A stretch of DNA of 7,315 bases from Anaerocolumna sp. (GCA_029256035.1 JAQSYR010000062.1:1-7315), one strand, 5' to 3'. Shown: positions 1-6,237, counted from the first letter of the stretch. A program made the numbers and translations. The notes: generated from the sequence alone by a model not told the origin.

Positions 1-92
1 CCACCAAACTGAGTGATAATAAACTTGGCTATTTTTGCATTAGGGGTTTTAATGTTTACAGGGTATTGCAATCTTTTTTCATAACTCCACAT
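1..92 (-). CDS. cotJC: Spore coat protein CotJC, N-terminal fragment (manganese-catalase-like)
   Basis: Only the first 30 codons are inside the window; the gene runs off the left edge. The visible start reads MWSYEKRLQYPVNIKTPNA, followed by an AKF-IITQFGG segment. This is the characteristic opening of CotJC, a ferritin-fold, manganese-catalase-like protein of the spore coat. The ATG at 92-90 comes three bases after the cotJB stop, and its ribosome site (GGAAGGAG, about 104-111) lies inside the last codons of cotJB. Translation is therefore probably coupled. By family knowledge, CotJC is the last gene of cotJABC, is made in the mother cell and acts on the spore surface. The metal ligands and catalytic residues lie outside the window, so activity cannot be judged. 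Confidence 0.93.
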   Translation of the reverse strand, partial: MWSYEKRLQYPVNIKTPNAKIAKFIITQFG

Positions 93-95
93 ATA

Positions 96-353
96 TTAGC
101 ACTCTCCTTCCCATGGCCATGGAGATTCAATCCAGGTCCATACATTTGCGGTCTCAACATCATAAGAAGATATCGGACCATAACAGTCTCTGTAATCCTT
201 CATTGCTTCATTACGTATCTGCCTGTAATGCTCATAATATTCCAGAGCTTCTTTATTATAAGGATGAGTGTCTAAAAATAAATTTGCCTCATTCATGGCA
301 AAACTAGCTTCGGTTATACATTGCATTAACTGACTACGAGTTTTTGTTGTCAT
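96..353 (-). CDS. cotJB: Spore coat protein CotJB
   Basis: This 85-residue protein has the hallmarks of the CotJB family: a helical N-terminus, the motif LDTHPYNKEALEYY near residues 27-40, an acidic and aromatic middle (YRDCYGP), and a Trp/Pro-rich tail (WTWIESPWPWEGEC). The length is normal for the family. The start at 353 is supported by an AGAGGTGA ribosome site at 360-367. The ATG also overlaps the stop of the cotJA C-terminal frame (ATGA, 350-353), which indicates translational coupling. The stop lies three bases before cotJC. By family knowledge, CotJB is needed with CotJA and CotJC for coat assembly; its biochemical role is not defined. The gene is intact, although cotJA upstream appears to be shifted. 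Confidence 0.95.
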   Translation of the reverse strand: MTTKTRSQLMQCITEASFAMNEANLFLDTHPYNKEALEYYEHYRQIRNEAMKDYRDCYGPISSYDVETANVWTWIESPWPWEGEC

Positions 354-524
354 GATCTGTCACCTCTCATTCCAAAACAATTTTTGTCACCATAGAATGG
401 AAGGTTTAATTCAGGGAATATGGTTCCATTCTGCGCAAGAATTATCATTATAATTATTTTGTGCATTCTGATAAGCTCCCCTTCTGTTATAACGGGAATA
501 CATCTGCTGCCTATAATTATCCAT
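350..524 (-). pseudogene. cotJA: cotJA, spore coat associated protein, apparently frameshifted
   Basis: The 5' part starts at ATG 524-522, nine bases after a strong AAAAGGAG site (534-541). It reads MDNYRQQMYSRYNRR and then an Asn/Tyr/Gln-rich stretch ending SCAEWNHIP, with a TGA at 411-413 after 37 codons. The diagnostic CotJA C-terminus, NGTIFPELNLPFYGDKNC, lies one frame over and ends at TGA 350-352, overlapping cotJB. Removing one base near 428-438 would join the halves into a protein of about 57 residues reading NSCA-NGTIFPEL, which is short for CotJA but has its core. Reading the second frame upstream gives a start at 553 with no ribosome site and an Ile-rich, unlikely N-terminus. The cause could be a real mutation, a sequence error or, less likely, programmed shifting; there is no classic slippery site. 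Identity as cotJA is supported by gene order and the GTIFPEL/PF-G motif. Confidence 0.75.
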
Positions 525-553
525 CGGGTAAATCTCCTTTTAATTTTATACAT

Positions 554-581
554 TATTTTATGAATCTTATGGGATGTTGTG
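554..581 (-). promoter_or_regulatory. Candidate mother-cell (SigK/SigE-like) promoter for cotJABC
   Basis: On the minus strand CATAAAATA (554-562) matches the SigK -10 form CATAnnnTA, and CACA (578-581) lies 15 bases upstream as a possible -35. A start from this box would fall near 547, leaving a short leader before the ATG at 524 and excluding the alternative ATG at 553. The region is AT-rich and the match is short, so this is a weak call. No TTGACA/TATAAT pair is visible here, consistent with control by a sporulation sigma factor. Confidence 0.28.
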
Positions 582-595
582 ACATAAAATCACAT

Positions 596-639
596 AAAAA
601 AAGCACATATTCTACTGCAGCTGCACATAGAATATATGC
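596..639 (-). terminator. Rho-independent terminator of the copA-copZ-csoR operon
   Basis: On the minus strand a 12-bp stem (arms 628-639 and 603-614, GCATATATTCTA with TAGAATATGTGC) encloses a 13-base loop and is followed directly by seven T residues (596-602). The one imperfect position is a G-U wobble in minus-strand RNA but an A-C mismatch in plus-strand RNA, which supports minus-strand use. It lies about 50 bp past the csoR stop and separates the copper operon from cotJA. Confidence 0.87.
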
Positions 640-689
640 CTTATTTTTATATTATTAATTATAATGTACCACTAAAGATCCTTGGAATC

Positions 690-953
690 TTATTTCATAA
701 GTTTATCCATGATGGCCATGATTTCTTCCATCTTTTTTTGTTGTTCGCCTGTATTAATAGCTTCTTTTACACAATATCCCAGATGATCATGAAGTATTTC
801 TTTATTTACCTTTTGCAAAATAGCTTCTGTAGCCATAAGCTGATTGGAAATATCAATGCAGTAACGGTCTTCCTCTACCATCTTTAGTAATCCGTCAATC
901 TGCCCTCTGGCAGTTTTTAACAAACGGGTTACTTTGGTTCTATCCGCTTTCAT
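690..953 (-). CDS. csoR: Copper-sensing transcriptional repressor CsoR
   Basis: This 87-residue all-helical protein belongs to the CsoR/RcnR metal-sensor family (DUF156). The copper-ligand set is present: Cys32 (in RYCIDIS), His57 and Cys61 (in HDHLGYC). The 25- and 4-residue spacings match the Cys-His-Cys trigonal Cu(I) site of CsoR and differ from RcnR (nickel) and from CstR, which lacks the His. The N-terminal helix carries the basic residues typical of the family (KADRTKVTRLLKTARGQI). Family knowledge: the apo-protein binds GC-rich dyads and is released by Cu(I). The start codon shares one base with the copZ stop (TAATG) and has only a weak ribosome site, so translation is probably coupled. 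It is the last gene of the operon and probably represses it through the operator at 3686-3700. Confidence 0.95.
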   Translation of the reverse strand: MKADRTKVTRLLKTARGQIDGLLKMVEEDRYCIDISNQLMATEAILQKVNKEILHDHLGYCVKEAINTGEQQKKMEEIMAIMDKLMK

Positions 954-1168
954 TATATTATTTCAATGCCTACTACTTCATATCCGGCATCATCAATTGC
1001 AAATTTAATATCTTCATCCTTTACATCTGCAGACAAATCAATAACTGCATTTTTTGCTTCCAGACTAACCTCTACATTTGATACTCCATTTAATTCACTT
1101 AATGCTTCTGATACATGATGTACACAGTGGTTACAGCTCATACCTTCAATTAATACTTTTTTCTTCAT
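953..1168 (-). CDS. copZ: Copper chaperone CopZ (heavy-metal-associated domain protein)
   Basis: This 71-residue protein is a single HMA domain. The Cu(I)-binding motif GMSCNHC has Cys12 and Cys15 in the first loop. The beta-alpha-beta-beta-alpha-beta pattern (VLIEGMSC, HHVSEALSEL, VSNVEVSLEAKNAVI, IKFAIDDAGY, VVGIEII) spans the whole chain. Family knowledge: CopZ proteins carry Cu(I) in the cytoplasm and hand it to CopA or CsoR. The ATG follows a strong AAGGAGG site (1177-1183) at 8 bases. The gene lies 24 bp after the copA stop and overlaps csoR by one base, so the three genes form one transcript. The ligand motif has Asn-His between the cysteines where the CopA domains have Ala-Ala. Confidence 0.93.
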   Translation of the reverse strand: MKKKVLIEGMSCNHCVHHVSEALSELNGVSNVEVSLEAKNAVIDLSADVKDEDIKFAIDDAGYEVVGIEII

Positions 1169-1192
1169 ATTATATTCCTCCTTGTTTTTTTA

Positions 1193-3640
1193 TTATTTAC
1201 CTGGTTGAAATCTTTTTAATCTTAGAGCATTGGTTAAAACGGAAACAGAACTTAAACTCATTGCAGCTGCTGCTATCATAGGGTTAAGAAGTGGTCCTCC
1301 AAAGATATGAAGAATACCCATTGCTACAGGAATGCCTAAGGTGTTATAACCAAATGCCCAGAATAGATTTTGCTTAATATTTCTTATGGTACTCTTGGAT
1401 AATTGAATTGCAGTAGGTACATCCATAAGATCACTTCTCATTAATACAATATCTGCTGATTCCATGGCTACATCTGTACCAGAGCCAATAGCAATGCCAA
1501 TGTCTGCCTGGGCAAGAGCAGGTGCATCATTAATTCCGTCACCAACCATTGCAACTTTCTTACCTTCTGCCTGAAGTTTTTTCACCTCATTAGCTTTATC
1601 CTGTGGTAAAACTTCTGCAAGTATTCGATCAATTCCTACCTGTTTTGCAATGGCCTCTGCTGTTCGCTTATTATCACCAGTTATCATTGCGACCTCAATT
1701 CCCATGTGGTGAAGTCTCTCAATTGCCTTTTGACTGTTTTCTTTTACAGTATCAGCAACTGCTACAATTCCTACTAATTTATTGTCAATAGCAATGTACA
1801 TCGGTGTTTTGCCTTCGCTGGCAAGTCGGTCAGAAGTTTCTTCCAGACTTCCAAAAGAAATTTGATTTTCTACCATAAGCTTTTTATTTCCTGCCTGAAT
1901 ATTTTTACCTTCAATTTGTACTTCAATTCCATGTCCAGGTATAGCTTTAAAAGAATCAACTTTTTTAAATTCCAGCCCTTTTTCTTCTGCACCTTTTACA
2001 ATTGCTTCGCCTAAAGGATGTTCAGAACCTTTTTCAGCAGATGCGGCTAACTGTAATAAATCATTTTCTTTCATTCCTTCCGTTACAATTATATCTGTAA
2101 CTTTAGGTTTACCTTCTGTAATCGTACCTGTTTTATCAAATACAATGGTCTGTATCTTATGAGAAACTTCCAAAGCTGTACCACTCTTTATTAAAACACC
2201 GTATTCAGCCCCTTTTCCTGTACCTACCATAATTGCAGTAGGAGTTGCAAGGCCTAATGCACAAGGACAAGCAATTACAAGTACAGATATAAATATGGTT
2301 ATAGAAAATACTGCAGTTTCGGCGCCTAAAAAGTACCAGCCCAAACCGGATACCAGGGAAAGCATAATTACAATTGGAACAAAATATCCTGATATAATAT
2401 CAGCCAATTTAGCAATTGGAGCCTTAGAACCTTGCGCATCCTCTACTAATTTGATTATCTGTGCAAGTGCCGTATCTTTTCCAACTTTTGTTGCTTTATA
2501 TTTTATCATACCATTTTTGTTAATACTTGCACCAATAATTTTATCCCCAACACTTTTTTCTACTGGAATACTTTCTCCTGTTAACATGGATTCATCTACG
2601 GAAGTGATACCTTCTATCACTTCTCCATCAACGGGCATCTTTTCACCAGGTTTTACAAGAATAATATCCCCTACTTCTACTTCATCAATGGGTATTTCTG
2701 TTTCCACTCCATTACGAATAATGATGGCTGTCTTAGGTGCTAAGCCCATAAGTTTTTTAATAGCTTCCGAAGTCTTGCCTTTTGTTACAGACTCCAGATA
2801 TTTACCTAAAGTTATCAGGGTAATAATAACTGCGGCGGATTCAAAATAAAGATTTTTGTAAAAATGAACTTCTCCATCGTATATTTTATATACTGCATAA
2901 AAACCGTAAATGACTGCAGCGGAAGTTCCGATGGCAATTAAGGAATCCATGTTAGGGCTTCCTTTTATCAGTGTGGTAAACCCAACCTTATAATACTTAT
3001 ATCCTGCAATCAATACTGGGATTGTTAAAATTAATTGTAAAATCGCAAAATTCATTGGATCCATCATTGGATCAATCATCTCAGGAAGGGGTAACCCCAT
3101 CATATGTCCCATGGTAATATAGAGTAATGGTACTGTAAAGATAGCCGAAATAATAAACTTATACCATAAAGTCTTTATTTCTTTCTCTTTTCTCTCTCGA
3201 TCAGCATCAACTGACACCTCTTCTTCCACTAATTTATAGCCAGCTTTTTCAACCGCCCTCCTAATATCAGACATTTTAATTTTGGATGAATCATAACTGA
3301 TATTTAATTTCTCTGAGGCGTAGTTAACATTAGTATCTGATACACCATCAAGTTTACCAGTTACCCTTTCAATTGTTTTAGCACATGCTGCACAGGTCAT
3401 CCCCTCAATTTTAAGGGATTTACTTGCGGAGTCACTAATTGCTTTATACCCGGCTTTTTCTATTGCTGCCTGTATATCTTCAAAAGATAGCTGAGATTCA
3501 TCAAAGTCTATACTCAGTTTCTCTGTAGCTAGGTTTACATTAGATTCTTTCACTCCCTGCAGTTTTTTTGTTGTTCTTTCAACTGCTCTTGCGCACGCTG
3601 CACAGGTCATGCCTTCTATTTTGTATGTTTTTGCAGCCAT
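1193..3640 (-). CDS. copA: Cu(I)-exporting P1B-type ATPase CopA
   Basis: This 815-residue membrane pump has all core P-type ATPase motifs. Two N-terminal HMA domains each carry GMTCAACA (Cys13/Cys16 and Cys83/Cys86). Later come the actuator motif TGES (354-357), the transmembrane metal site CPC (458-460), the phosphorylated Asp502 in DKTGT, HP (541-542) with GHG (569-571) of the nucleotide-binding domain, TGDN (654-657), and GDGINDAP (700-707). The CPC site, with Tyr765-Asn766 and Met794/Ser795/Ser798 in the last helices, is the P1B-1 signature for Cu(I)/Ag(I) export. About eight membrane segments are visible, and the length is normal for a two-HMA CopA. The start follows AAGGAGGAGG (3648-3657). 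It is the first gene of the operon, followed by copZ and csoR, under the CsoR-type promoter/operator. Predicted role: ATP-driven removal of cytosolic Cu(I). Confidence 0.97.
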   Translation of the reverse strand: MAAKTYKIEGMTCAACARAVERTTKKLQGVKESNVNLATEKLSIDFDESQLSFEDIQAAIEKAGYKAISDSASKSLKIEGMTCAACAKTIERVTGKLDGVSDTNVNYASEKLNISYDSSKIKMSDIRRAVEKAGYKLVEEEVSVDADRERKEKEIKTLWYKFIISAIFTVPLLYITMGHMMGLPLPEMIDPMMDPMNFAILQLILTIPVLIAGYKYYKVGFTTLIKGSPNMDSLIAIGTSAAVIYGFYAVYKIYDGEVHFYKNLYFESAAVIITLITLGKYLESVTKGKTSEAIKKLMGLAPKTAIIIRNGVETEIPIDEVEVGDIILVKPGEKMPVDGEVIEGITSVDESMLTGESIPVEKSVGDKIIGASINKNGMIKYKATKVGKDTALAQIIKLVEDAQGSKAPIAKLADIISGYFVPIVIMLSLVSGLGWYFLGAETAVFSITIFISVLVIACPCALGLATPTAIMVGTGKGAEYGVLIKSGTALEVSHKIQTIVFDKTGTITEGKPKVTDIIVTEGMKENDLLQLAASAEKGSEHPLGEAIVKGAEEKGLEFKKVDSFKAIPGHGIEVQIEGKNIQAGNKKLMVENQISFGSLEETSDRLASEGKTPMYIAIDNKLVGIVAVADTVKENSQKAIERLHHMGIEVAMITGDNKRTAEAIAKQVGIDRILAEVLPQDKANEVKKLQAEGKKVAMVGDGINDAPALAQADIGIAIGSGTDVAMESADIVLMRSDLMDVPTAIQLSKSTIRNIKQNLFWAFGYNTLGIPVAMGILHIFGGPLLNPMIAAAAMSLSSVSVLTNALRLKRFQPGK

Positions 3641-3685
3641 TTTATGTCCTCCTCCTTACGAATATGTCATCTTATTATCATTCCC

Positions 3686-3700
3686 CACCCCAGGGGGGTG
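3686..3700. promoter_or_regulatory. Putative CsoR operator of the copper operon
   Basis: CACCCC-AGG-GGGGTG is a perfect 6-bp dyad with a 3-base centre. It sits in strikingly GC-rich DNA within an otherwise AT-rich leader. Its ACCCC/GGGGT half-sites have the form reported for CsoR-family operators. It begins 13 bp downstream of the -10 box, so bound CsoR should block initiation or early elongation. The cognate repressor gene is the last gene of the operon it would control. Confidence 0.78.
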
Positions 3701-3713
3701 TCTCTACATTCCT

Positions 3714-3742
3714 ATAATACTACTGATATATTATCCTGTCAA
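3714..3742 (-). promoter_or_regulatory. SigA-type promoter of copA-copZ-csoR
   Basis: The minus strand shows a perfect -35 TTGACA (3737-3742), a 17-bp spacer and a -10 TATTAT (3714-3719, five of six). The expected start is near 3706, giving a leader of about 65 bases that contains the CsoR-type dyad and the strong copA ribosome site. Such a strong core promoter fits a repressor-controlled operon. Confidence 0.85.
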
Positions 3743-3785
3743 GATTATTTTATTCGTAGGTATAAGGTCAACACATTGGTCTATT

Positions 3786-3887
3786 TTTGATATTTATTCA
3801 CTTTTGATATTGAGCCATTTTAAACATTAAACAATTTTGATTATTAATTCATTTTGAATACTAATCCATTTTTTTATACTCATTCAT
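3786..3887. repeat. Degenerate tandem repeat, about six units of 16-18 bp
   Basis: Reading the plus strand, successive units start at 3786, 3803, 3819, 3836, 3853 and 3870. The rough consensus is TTTGATATTAATTCAT. Units at 3836 and 3853 agree at 14 of 17 positions; the unit at 3819 is the most diverged. The unit at 3870 and part of the one at 3853 encode the last residues and stop codon of the Cys-rich gene on the minus strand; the rest fill the gap before the copA promoter. Low complexity makes chance similarity a real risk, but the regular phase across six units argues for old tandem duplication. Confidence 0.5.
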
Positions 3888-4292
3888 AATAAGTCCTGCA
3901 AATTCTGGATTTTGCTTTGATAAAGCTACAATATAGGTTAATACATTTCCAGGGTAACCCACCATGTTTTTTACAAATATTCCTTCTAATGATTTCCTAG
4001 CCAAAGATATAGTACAAGCTTCATTATGTAGTTCATTACAGTTTTTACACAATTTACATATAGATGCAATGCTTTGAGCAATTAGCAGATCATCATAGAA
4101 TTTTGTATCTTCATTGGGGATTAACTGAAGCCCATCATCAATTGCAGAAAGTCCATTTTTCCCCATGTCTTCAACTAGTTTTAATGCAAAACCTACGTTA
4201 CATTTAATTTTTGAGCATTGGCTTGTTTTATAGTTATCACAAGCAACACAAACCTGCTCCAATTTATTTATTGCATTTTCAATATCTGTCAT
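3861..4292 (-). CDS. Cys-rich protein of unknown function, two four-cysteine clusters
   Basis: I do not recognise a named family for this 143-residue, soluble, mainly helical protein. Its notable feature is eight cysteines in two groups: Cys15-x2-Cys18-x7-Cys26-x4-Cys31 and Cys79-x2-Cys82-x2-Cys85-x7-Cys93, with His89 inside the second group. The spacing suggests one or two metal sites (zinc or Fe-S); this is inference. There is no signal peptide or membrane helix. The start follows AAGAGGAG (4300-4307) and the gene has its own SigA-type promoter (4328-4356). It points toward the copper operon about 120 bp before the copA promoter, and no hairpin terminator separates them, so some read-through into copA is possible. 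The C-terminal codons (NEYKKMD) fall within the degenerate tandem repeat. The open frame, ribosome site and patterned cysteines make it a real gene; its role is unknown. Confidence 0.85.
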   Translation of the reverse strand: MTDIENAINKLEQVCVACDNYKTSQCSKIKCNVGFALKLVEDMGKNGLSAIDDGLQLIPNEDTKFYDDLLIAQSIASICKLCKNCNELHNEACTISLARKSLEGIFVKNMVGYPGNVLTYIVALSKQNPEFAGLIMNEYKKMD

Positions 4293-4327
4293 TTTTATTC
4301 TCCTCTTATGTAATTTAATGATTTGTA

Positions 4328-4356
4328 ATTATAACAGTATTAGAAATCCATGGCAA
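4328..4356 (-). promoter_or_regulatory. SigA-type promoter of the Cys-rich gene
   Basis: On the minus strand TTGCCA (4351-4356, five of six), a 17-bp spacer and a perfect TATAAT (4328-4333) lie upstream of the Cys-rich gene. The expected start near 4321 leaves a leader of about 30 bases containing the AAGAGGAG site. Together with the plus-strand promoter at 4452-4488 it makes this a divergent promoter region. Confidence 0.75.
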
Positions 4357-4451
4357 GTAGTTAATTAAAAGTAATTTAGTTATTATTTTAAACTTTGTTC
4401 ATTTTTCGTATCTAGCTTCCATTTTTATATATAATTCACATAATATATGGT

Positions 4452-4488
4452 TTGATTGATTGTAATTTGTTGCAATCTATAATATAAT
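4452..4488 (+). promoter_or_regulatory. Probable promoter(s) of the diguanylate cyclase gene
   Basis: Two overlapping SigA-like arrangements are visible. One is TTGATT (4456-4461), 16 bases, TATAAT (4478-4483). The other is TTGTAA (4460-4465), 17 bases, TATAAT (4483-4488). Both would start transcription near 4490-4496, about 40 bases before the ATG at 4534. The -10 boxes are perfect; the -35 boxes are only moderate, which would suit an activated or repressed promoter. Confidence 0.65.
4458..4477. promoter_or_regulatory. Inverted repeat between -35 and -10, possible operator
   Basis: GATTGTAA-TTTG-TTGCAATC has 8-bp arms that match at 7 of 8 positions around a 4-base centre. It fills the spacer of the cyclase promoter almost exactly, where a bound regulator would compete with RNA polymerase. 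No regulator gene is adjacent, so the binding protein is unknown. Confidence 0.42.
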
Positions 4489-4533
4489 TAATAACATAAG
4501 TTCAACCATTATAACACATAAGAAGGTTATTCT

Positions 4534-6231
4534 ATGAAAGATACCAATATTGTGAAATCTCTTTATATATTAATACTTGTTGCAATACTAATCATACTGT
4601 CTGCTTTCTTAAGTTCTAATTTAGATAAAGCAGTTCTTTTTGATGAGGAGGTTGTTCCTTTTAATAATGGTTGGAAATTTGAGCAACCAGGGATGCCTTC
4701 AGAAATCATAGTTCTTCCAGCCAATGTAAACGTTCCAGATGAATCTAAAATTGTAATAACCAATACCCTTCCCAACAGTTATGTTCCAGGCATGTCACTC
4801 TCAATTGCCACAACTCTACAATCTATAAATGTCTATATTGACCAGAATAAAGTATATGAATTTGGTGACGGAGATGAAACCCCTTTTGCTACTGGAGGCG
4901 GTAGTTCCTATCATATAATTCGTTTGCCGGAAGAATCAAAGGGCAGAGAAATTACAATAGAACTGACTTCTCCCTACTCGTCCTTTGGAGGCAGAATACC
5001 CCAAGTAATGCTTGGTAGTAAAACTGCTAACATCTATTATGTAATAGTGACCCATTTATTTTCTTTTTTACTCTCCGTATTAATCTTTATTGCCGGTTTT
5101 GCTTTTATTCTATTACATTTGCTCATTAATAAAATGCTAAAGAGCAGTAAAAGTTTACTTTATCTTGGACTTTTTGCAGTTTTGGCTTCTATCTGGTCTG
5201 CAACTGAAACCCAGATGATACAATTTATTATTCCTTATGAATATACTGTTAATTTAATACGTTACCTGACTCTTATGTTAAGCCAAATTCCTGTATTGCT
5301 TTTTGTTAAAGGAATTACTCACTCCAGTAAAAATAAGCTAGTCCCTTTTGTACTGACTTTGCAAATACTGGTATTTATAACAACAAACTTATTAGCACTC
5401 TTACATATAGCTACTTACCATTTATTACTTCCATTAACTCATTTTACAATGTTAGGTACCATTATATTATCCCTCTATCTGATATGGAAGGAAATATTTT
5501 ATTACAAGAATAGAGAAGCCTATGTGTACGGTATTTCTATTGCTATATTAGGATTCTTTTCTGTTTTGGAAATTATAAGATTTAATACTGTAAATGTAGT
5601 AGATGCCTCTGGTCTCTTTCGTATTGGACTATTAGTATTTATAATATTAACAGGTTTCTCCTCTGCTACAAAGCTGATTCAAACCTTAAAAATAGGTATT
5701 AATGCTGAGGCAATTCAGGATTTGGCCTATACTGACGTACTCACTGGATTAAGTAATCGCAATGCCTTTGTTAAAGACATGGAAGAACTTAACCGTAAAC
5801 TGACCCAGACATCCAACATTATGGTTGCCATGTTTGATTTAAATAATCTAAAGGAAGTAAATGATACTTTAGGACATAAAGCCGGAGATGTATTACTGGT
5901 TAAGGCTGGTTTTTGTATCGCCAATTCTGTATTGCCATATGGACAATGTTACCGAATTGGGGGAGATGAATTTGCAGTTATCATCGTCAATAAAGAAACT
6001 AGCATTATACAAAAATGCAAACAAGAATTAAAGAAACAGATTAGTGATTATAATCAAACCAGTTTGGTACCTTTAGTAATTCCAAGTGGCTATGCAGCTT
6101 ATGATCCCGTCCAGGACCGTGACCTTTATGGGACCTTTAACCGGGCGGATCAATTAATGTATTCAGATAAAGAAAAAACCAAAGAATCTAACACTTTTGG
6201 CTTTTACAAAAAAGAAACTTCTTCTTTATAA
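4534..6231 (+). CDS. Membrane diguanylate cyclase, 7TMR-DISM-like sensor with GGDEF domain
   Basis: This 565-residue protein is predicted to make cyclic di-GMP from GTP at the membrane. Residues 7-29 are a signal anchor. About 30-165 form a beta-rich extracytoplasmic domain resembling the ligand-binding part of 7TMR-DISM receptors. Seven hydrophobic segments follow, roughly 166-196, 207-226, 236-258, 269-290, 297-316, 328-348 and 361-376. The GGDEF domain covers about 394-560, with DVLTGLSNR (401-409), the metal Asp435 in FDLNN, Asn443-Asp444, GHKAGD, an intact GGDEF at 476-480, and the late RADQLMYSDK motif (537-546). Active-site motifs are intact, so it is probably active. The usual allosteric RxxD I-site, expected at 467-470, reads LPYG, so product inhibition through it is unlikely. 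The start follows AGAAGG (4521-4526). The gene appears monocistronic; the ligand is unknown. Confidence 0.9.
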   Translation: MKDTNIVKSLYILILVAILIILSAFLSSNLDKAVLFDEEVVPFNNGWKFEQPGMPSEIIVLPANVNVPDESKIVITNTLPNSYVPGMSLSIATTLQSINVYIDQNKVYEFGDGDETPFATGGGSSYHIIRLPEESKGREITIELTSPYSSFGGRIPQVMLGSKTANIYYVIVTHLFSFLLSVLIFIAGFAFILLHLLINKMLKSSKSLLYLGLFAVLASIWSATETQMIQFIIPYEYTVNLIRYLTLMLSQIPVLLFVKGITHSSKNKLVPFVLTLQILVFITTNLLALLHIATYHLLLPLTHFTMLGTIILSLYLIWKEIFYYKNREAYVYGISIAILGFFSVLEIIRFNTVNVVDASGLFRIGLLVFIILTGFSSATKLIQTLKIGINAEAIQDLAYTDVLTGLSNRNAFVKDMEELNRKLTQTSNIMVAMFDLNNLKEVNDTLGHKAGDVLLVKAGFCIANSVLPYGQCYRIGGDEFAVIIVNKETSIIQKCKQELKKQISDYNQTSLVPLVIPSGYAAYDPVQDRDLYGTFNRADQLMYSDKEKTKESNTFGFYKKETSSL

Positions 6232-6237
6232 GAGATA

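Noticed and set aside
66..307. Two plus-strand open frames of 64-69 codons opposite cotJB.
   Set aside because: They mirror the conserved cotJB coding sequence, lack ribosome sites and give hydrophobic or low-complexity translations.
426..438. Programmed +1 frameshifting in cotJA.
   Set aside because: No known slippery sequence, stop-codon shift site or stimulatory structure is visible at the junction; a one-base mutation or sequence error is simpler.
350..553. A single 67-residue cotJA frame starting at ATG 553.
   Set aside because: The ATG has no ribosome site, and the N-terminal half is an Ile-rich out-of-frame reading of the MDNYRQ segment. The AAAAGGAG site clearly serves the ATG at 524.
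578..594. TGTGA-N7-TCACA dyad upstream of cotJA resembling a Crp-type site.
   Set aside because: The arms are only 5 bp, the spacer is one base too long for the classic site, and Clostridia seldom use this system; chance is likely.
596..639. The csoR-cotJA hairpin as a regulator-binding palindrome.
   Set aside because: The T7 tract and the strand-specific G-U wobble point to a minus-strand terminator.
2295..2849. A 184-codon open frame on the plus strand, antisense to copA.
   Set aside because: It lies wholly inside the well-supported copA gene, has no good ribosome site, and its translation shows no recognisable domain; it is a shadow of copA codon use.
3786..3887. Repeat array considered as a CRISPR or plasmid iterons.
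   Set aside because: Units are 16-18 bp, diverged and without distinct spacers, and no cas or replication gene is nearby.
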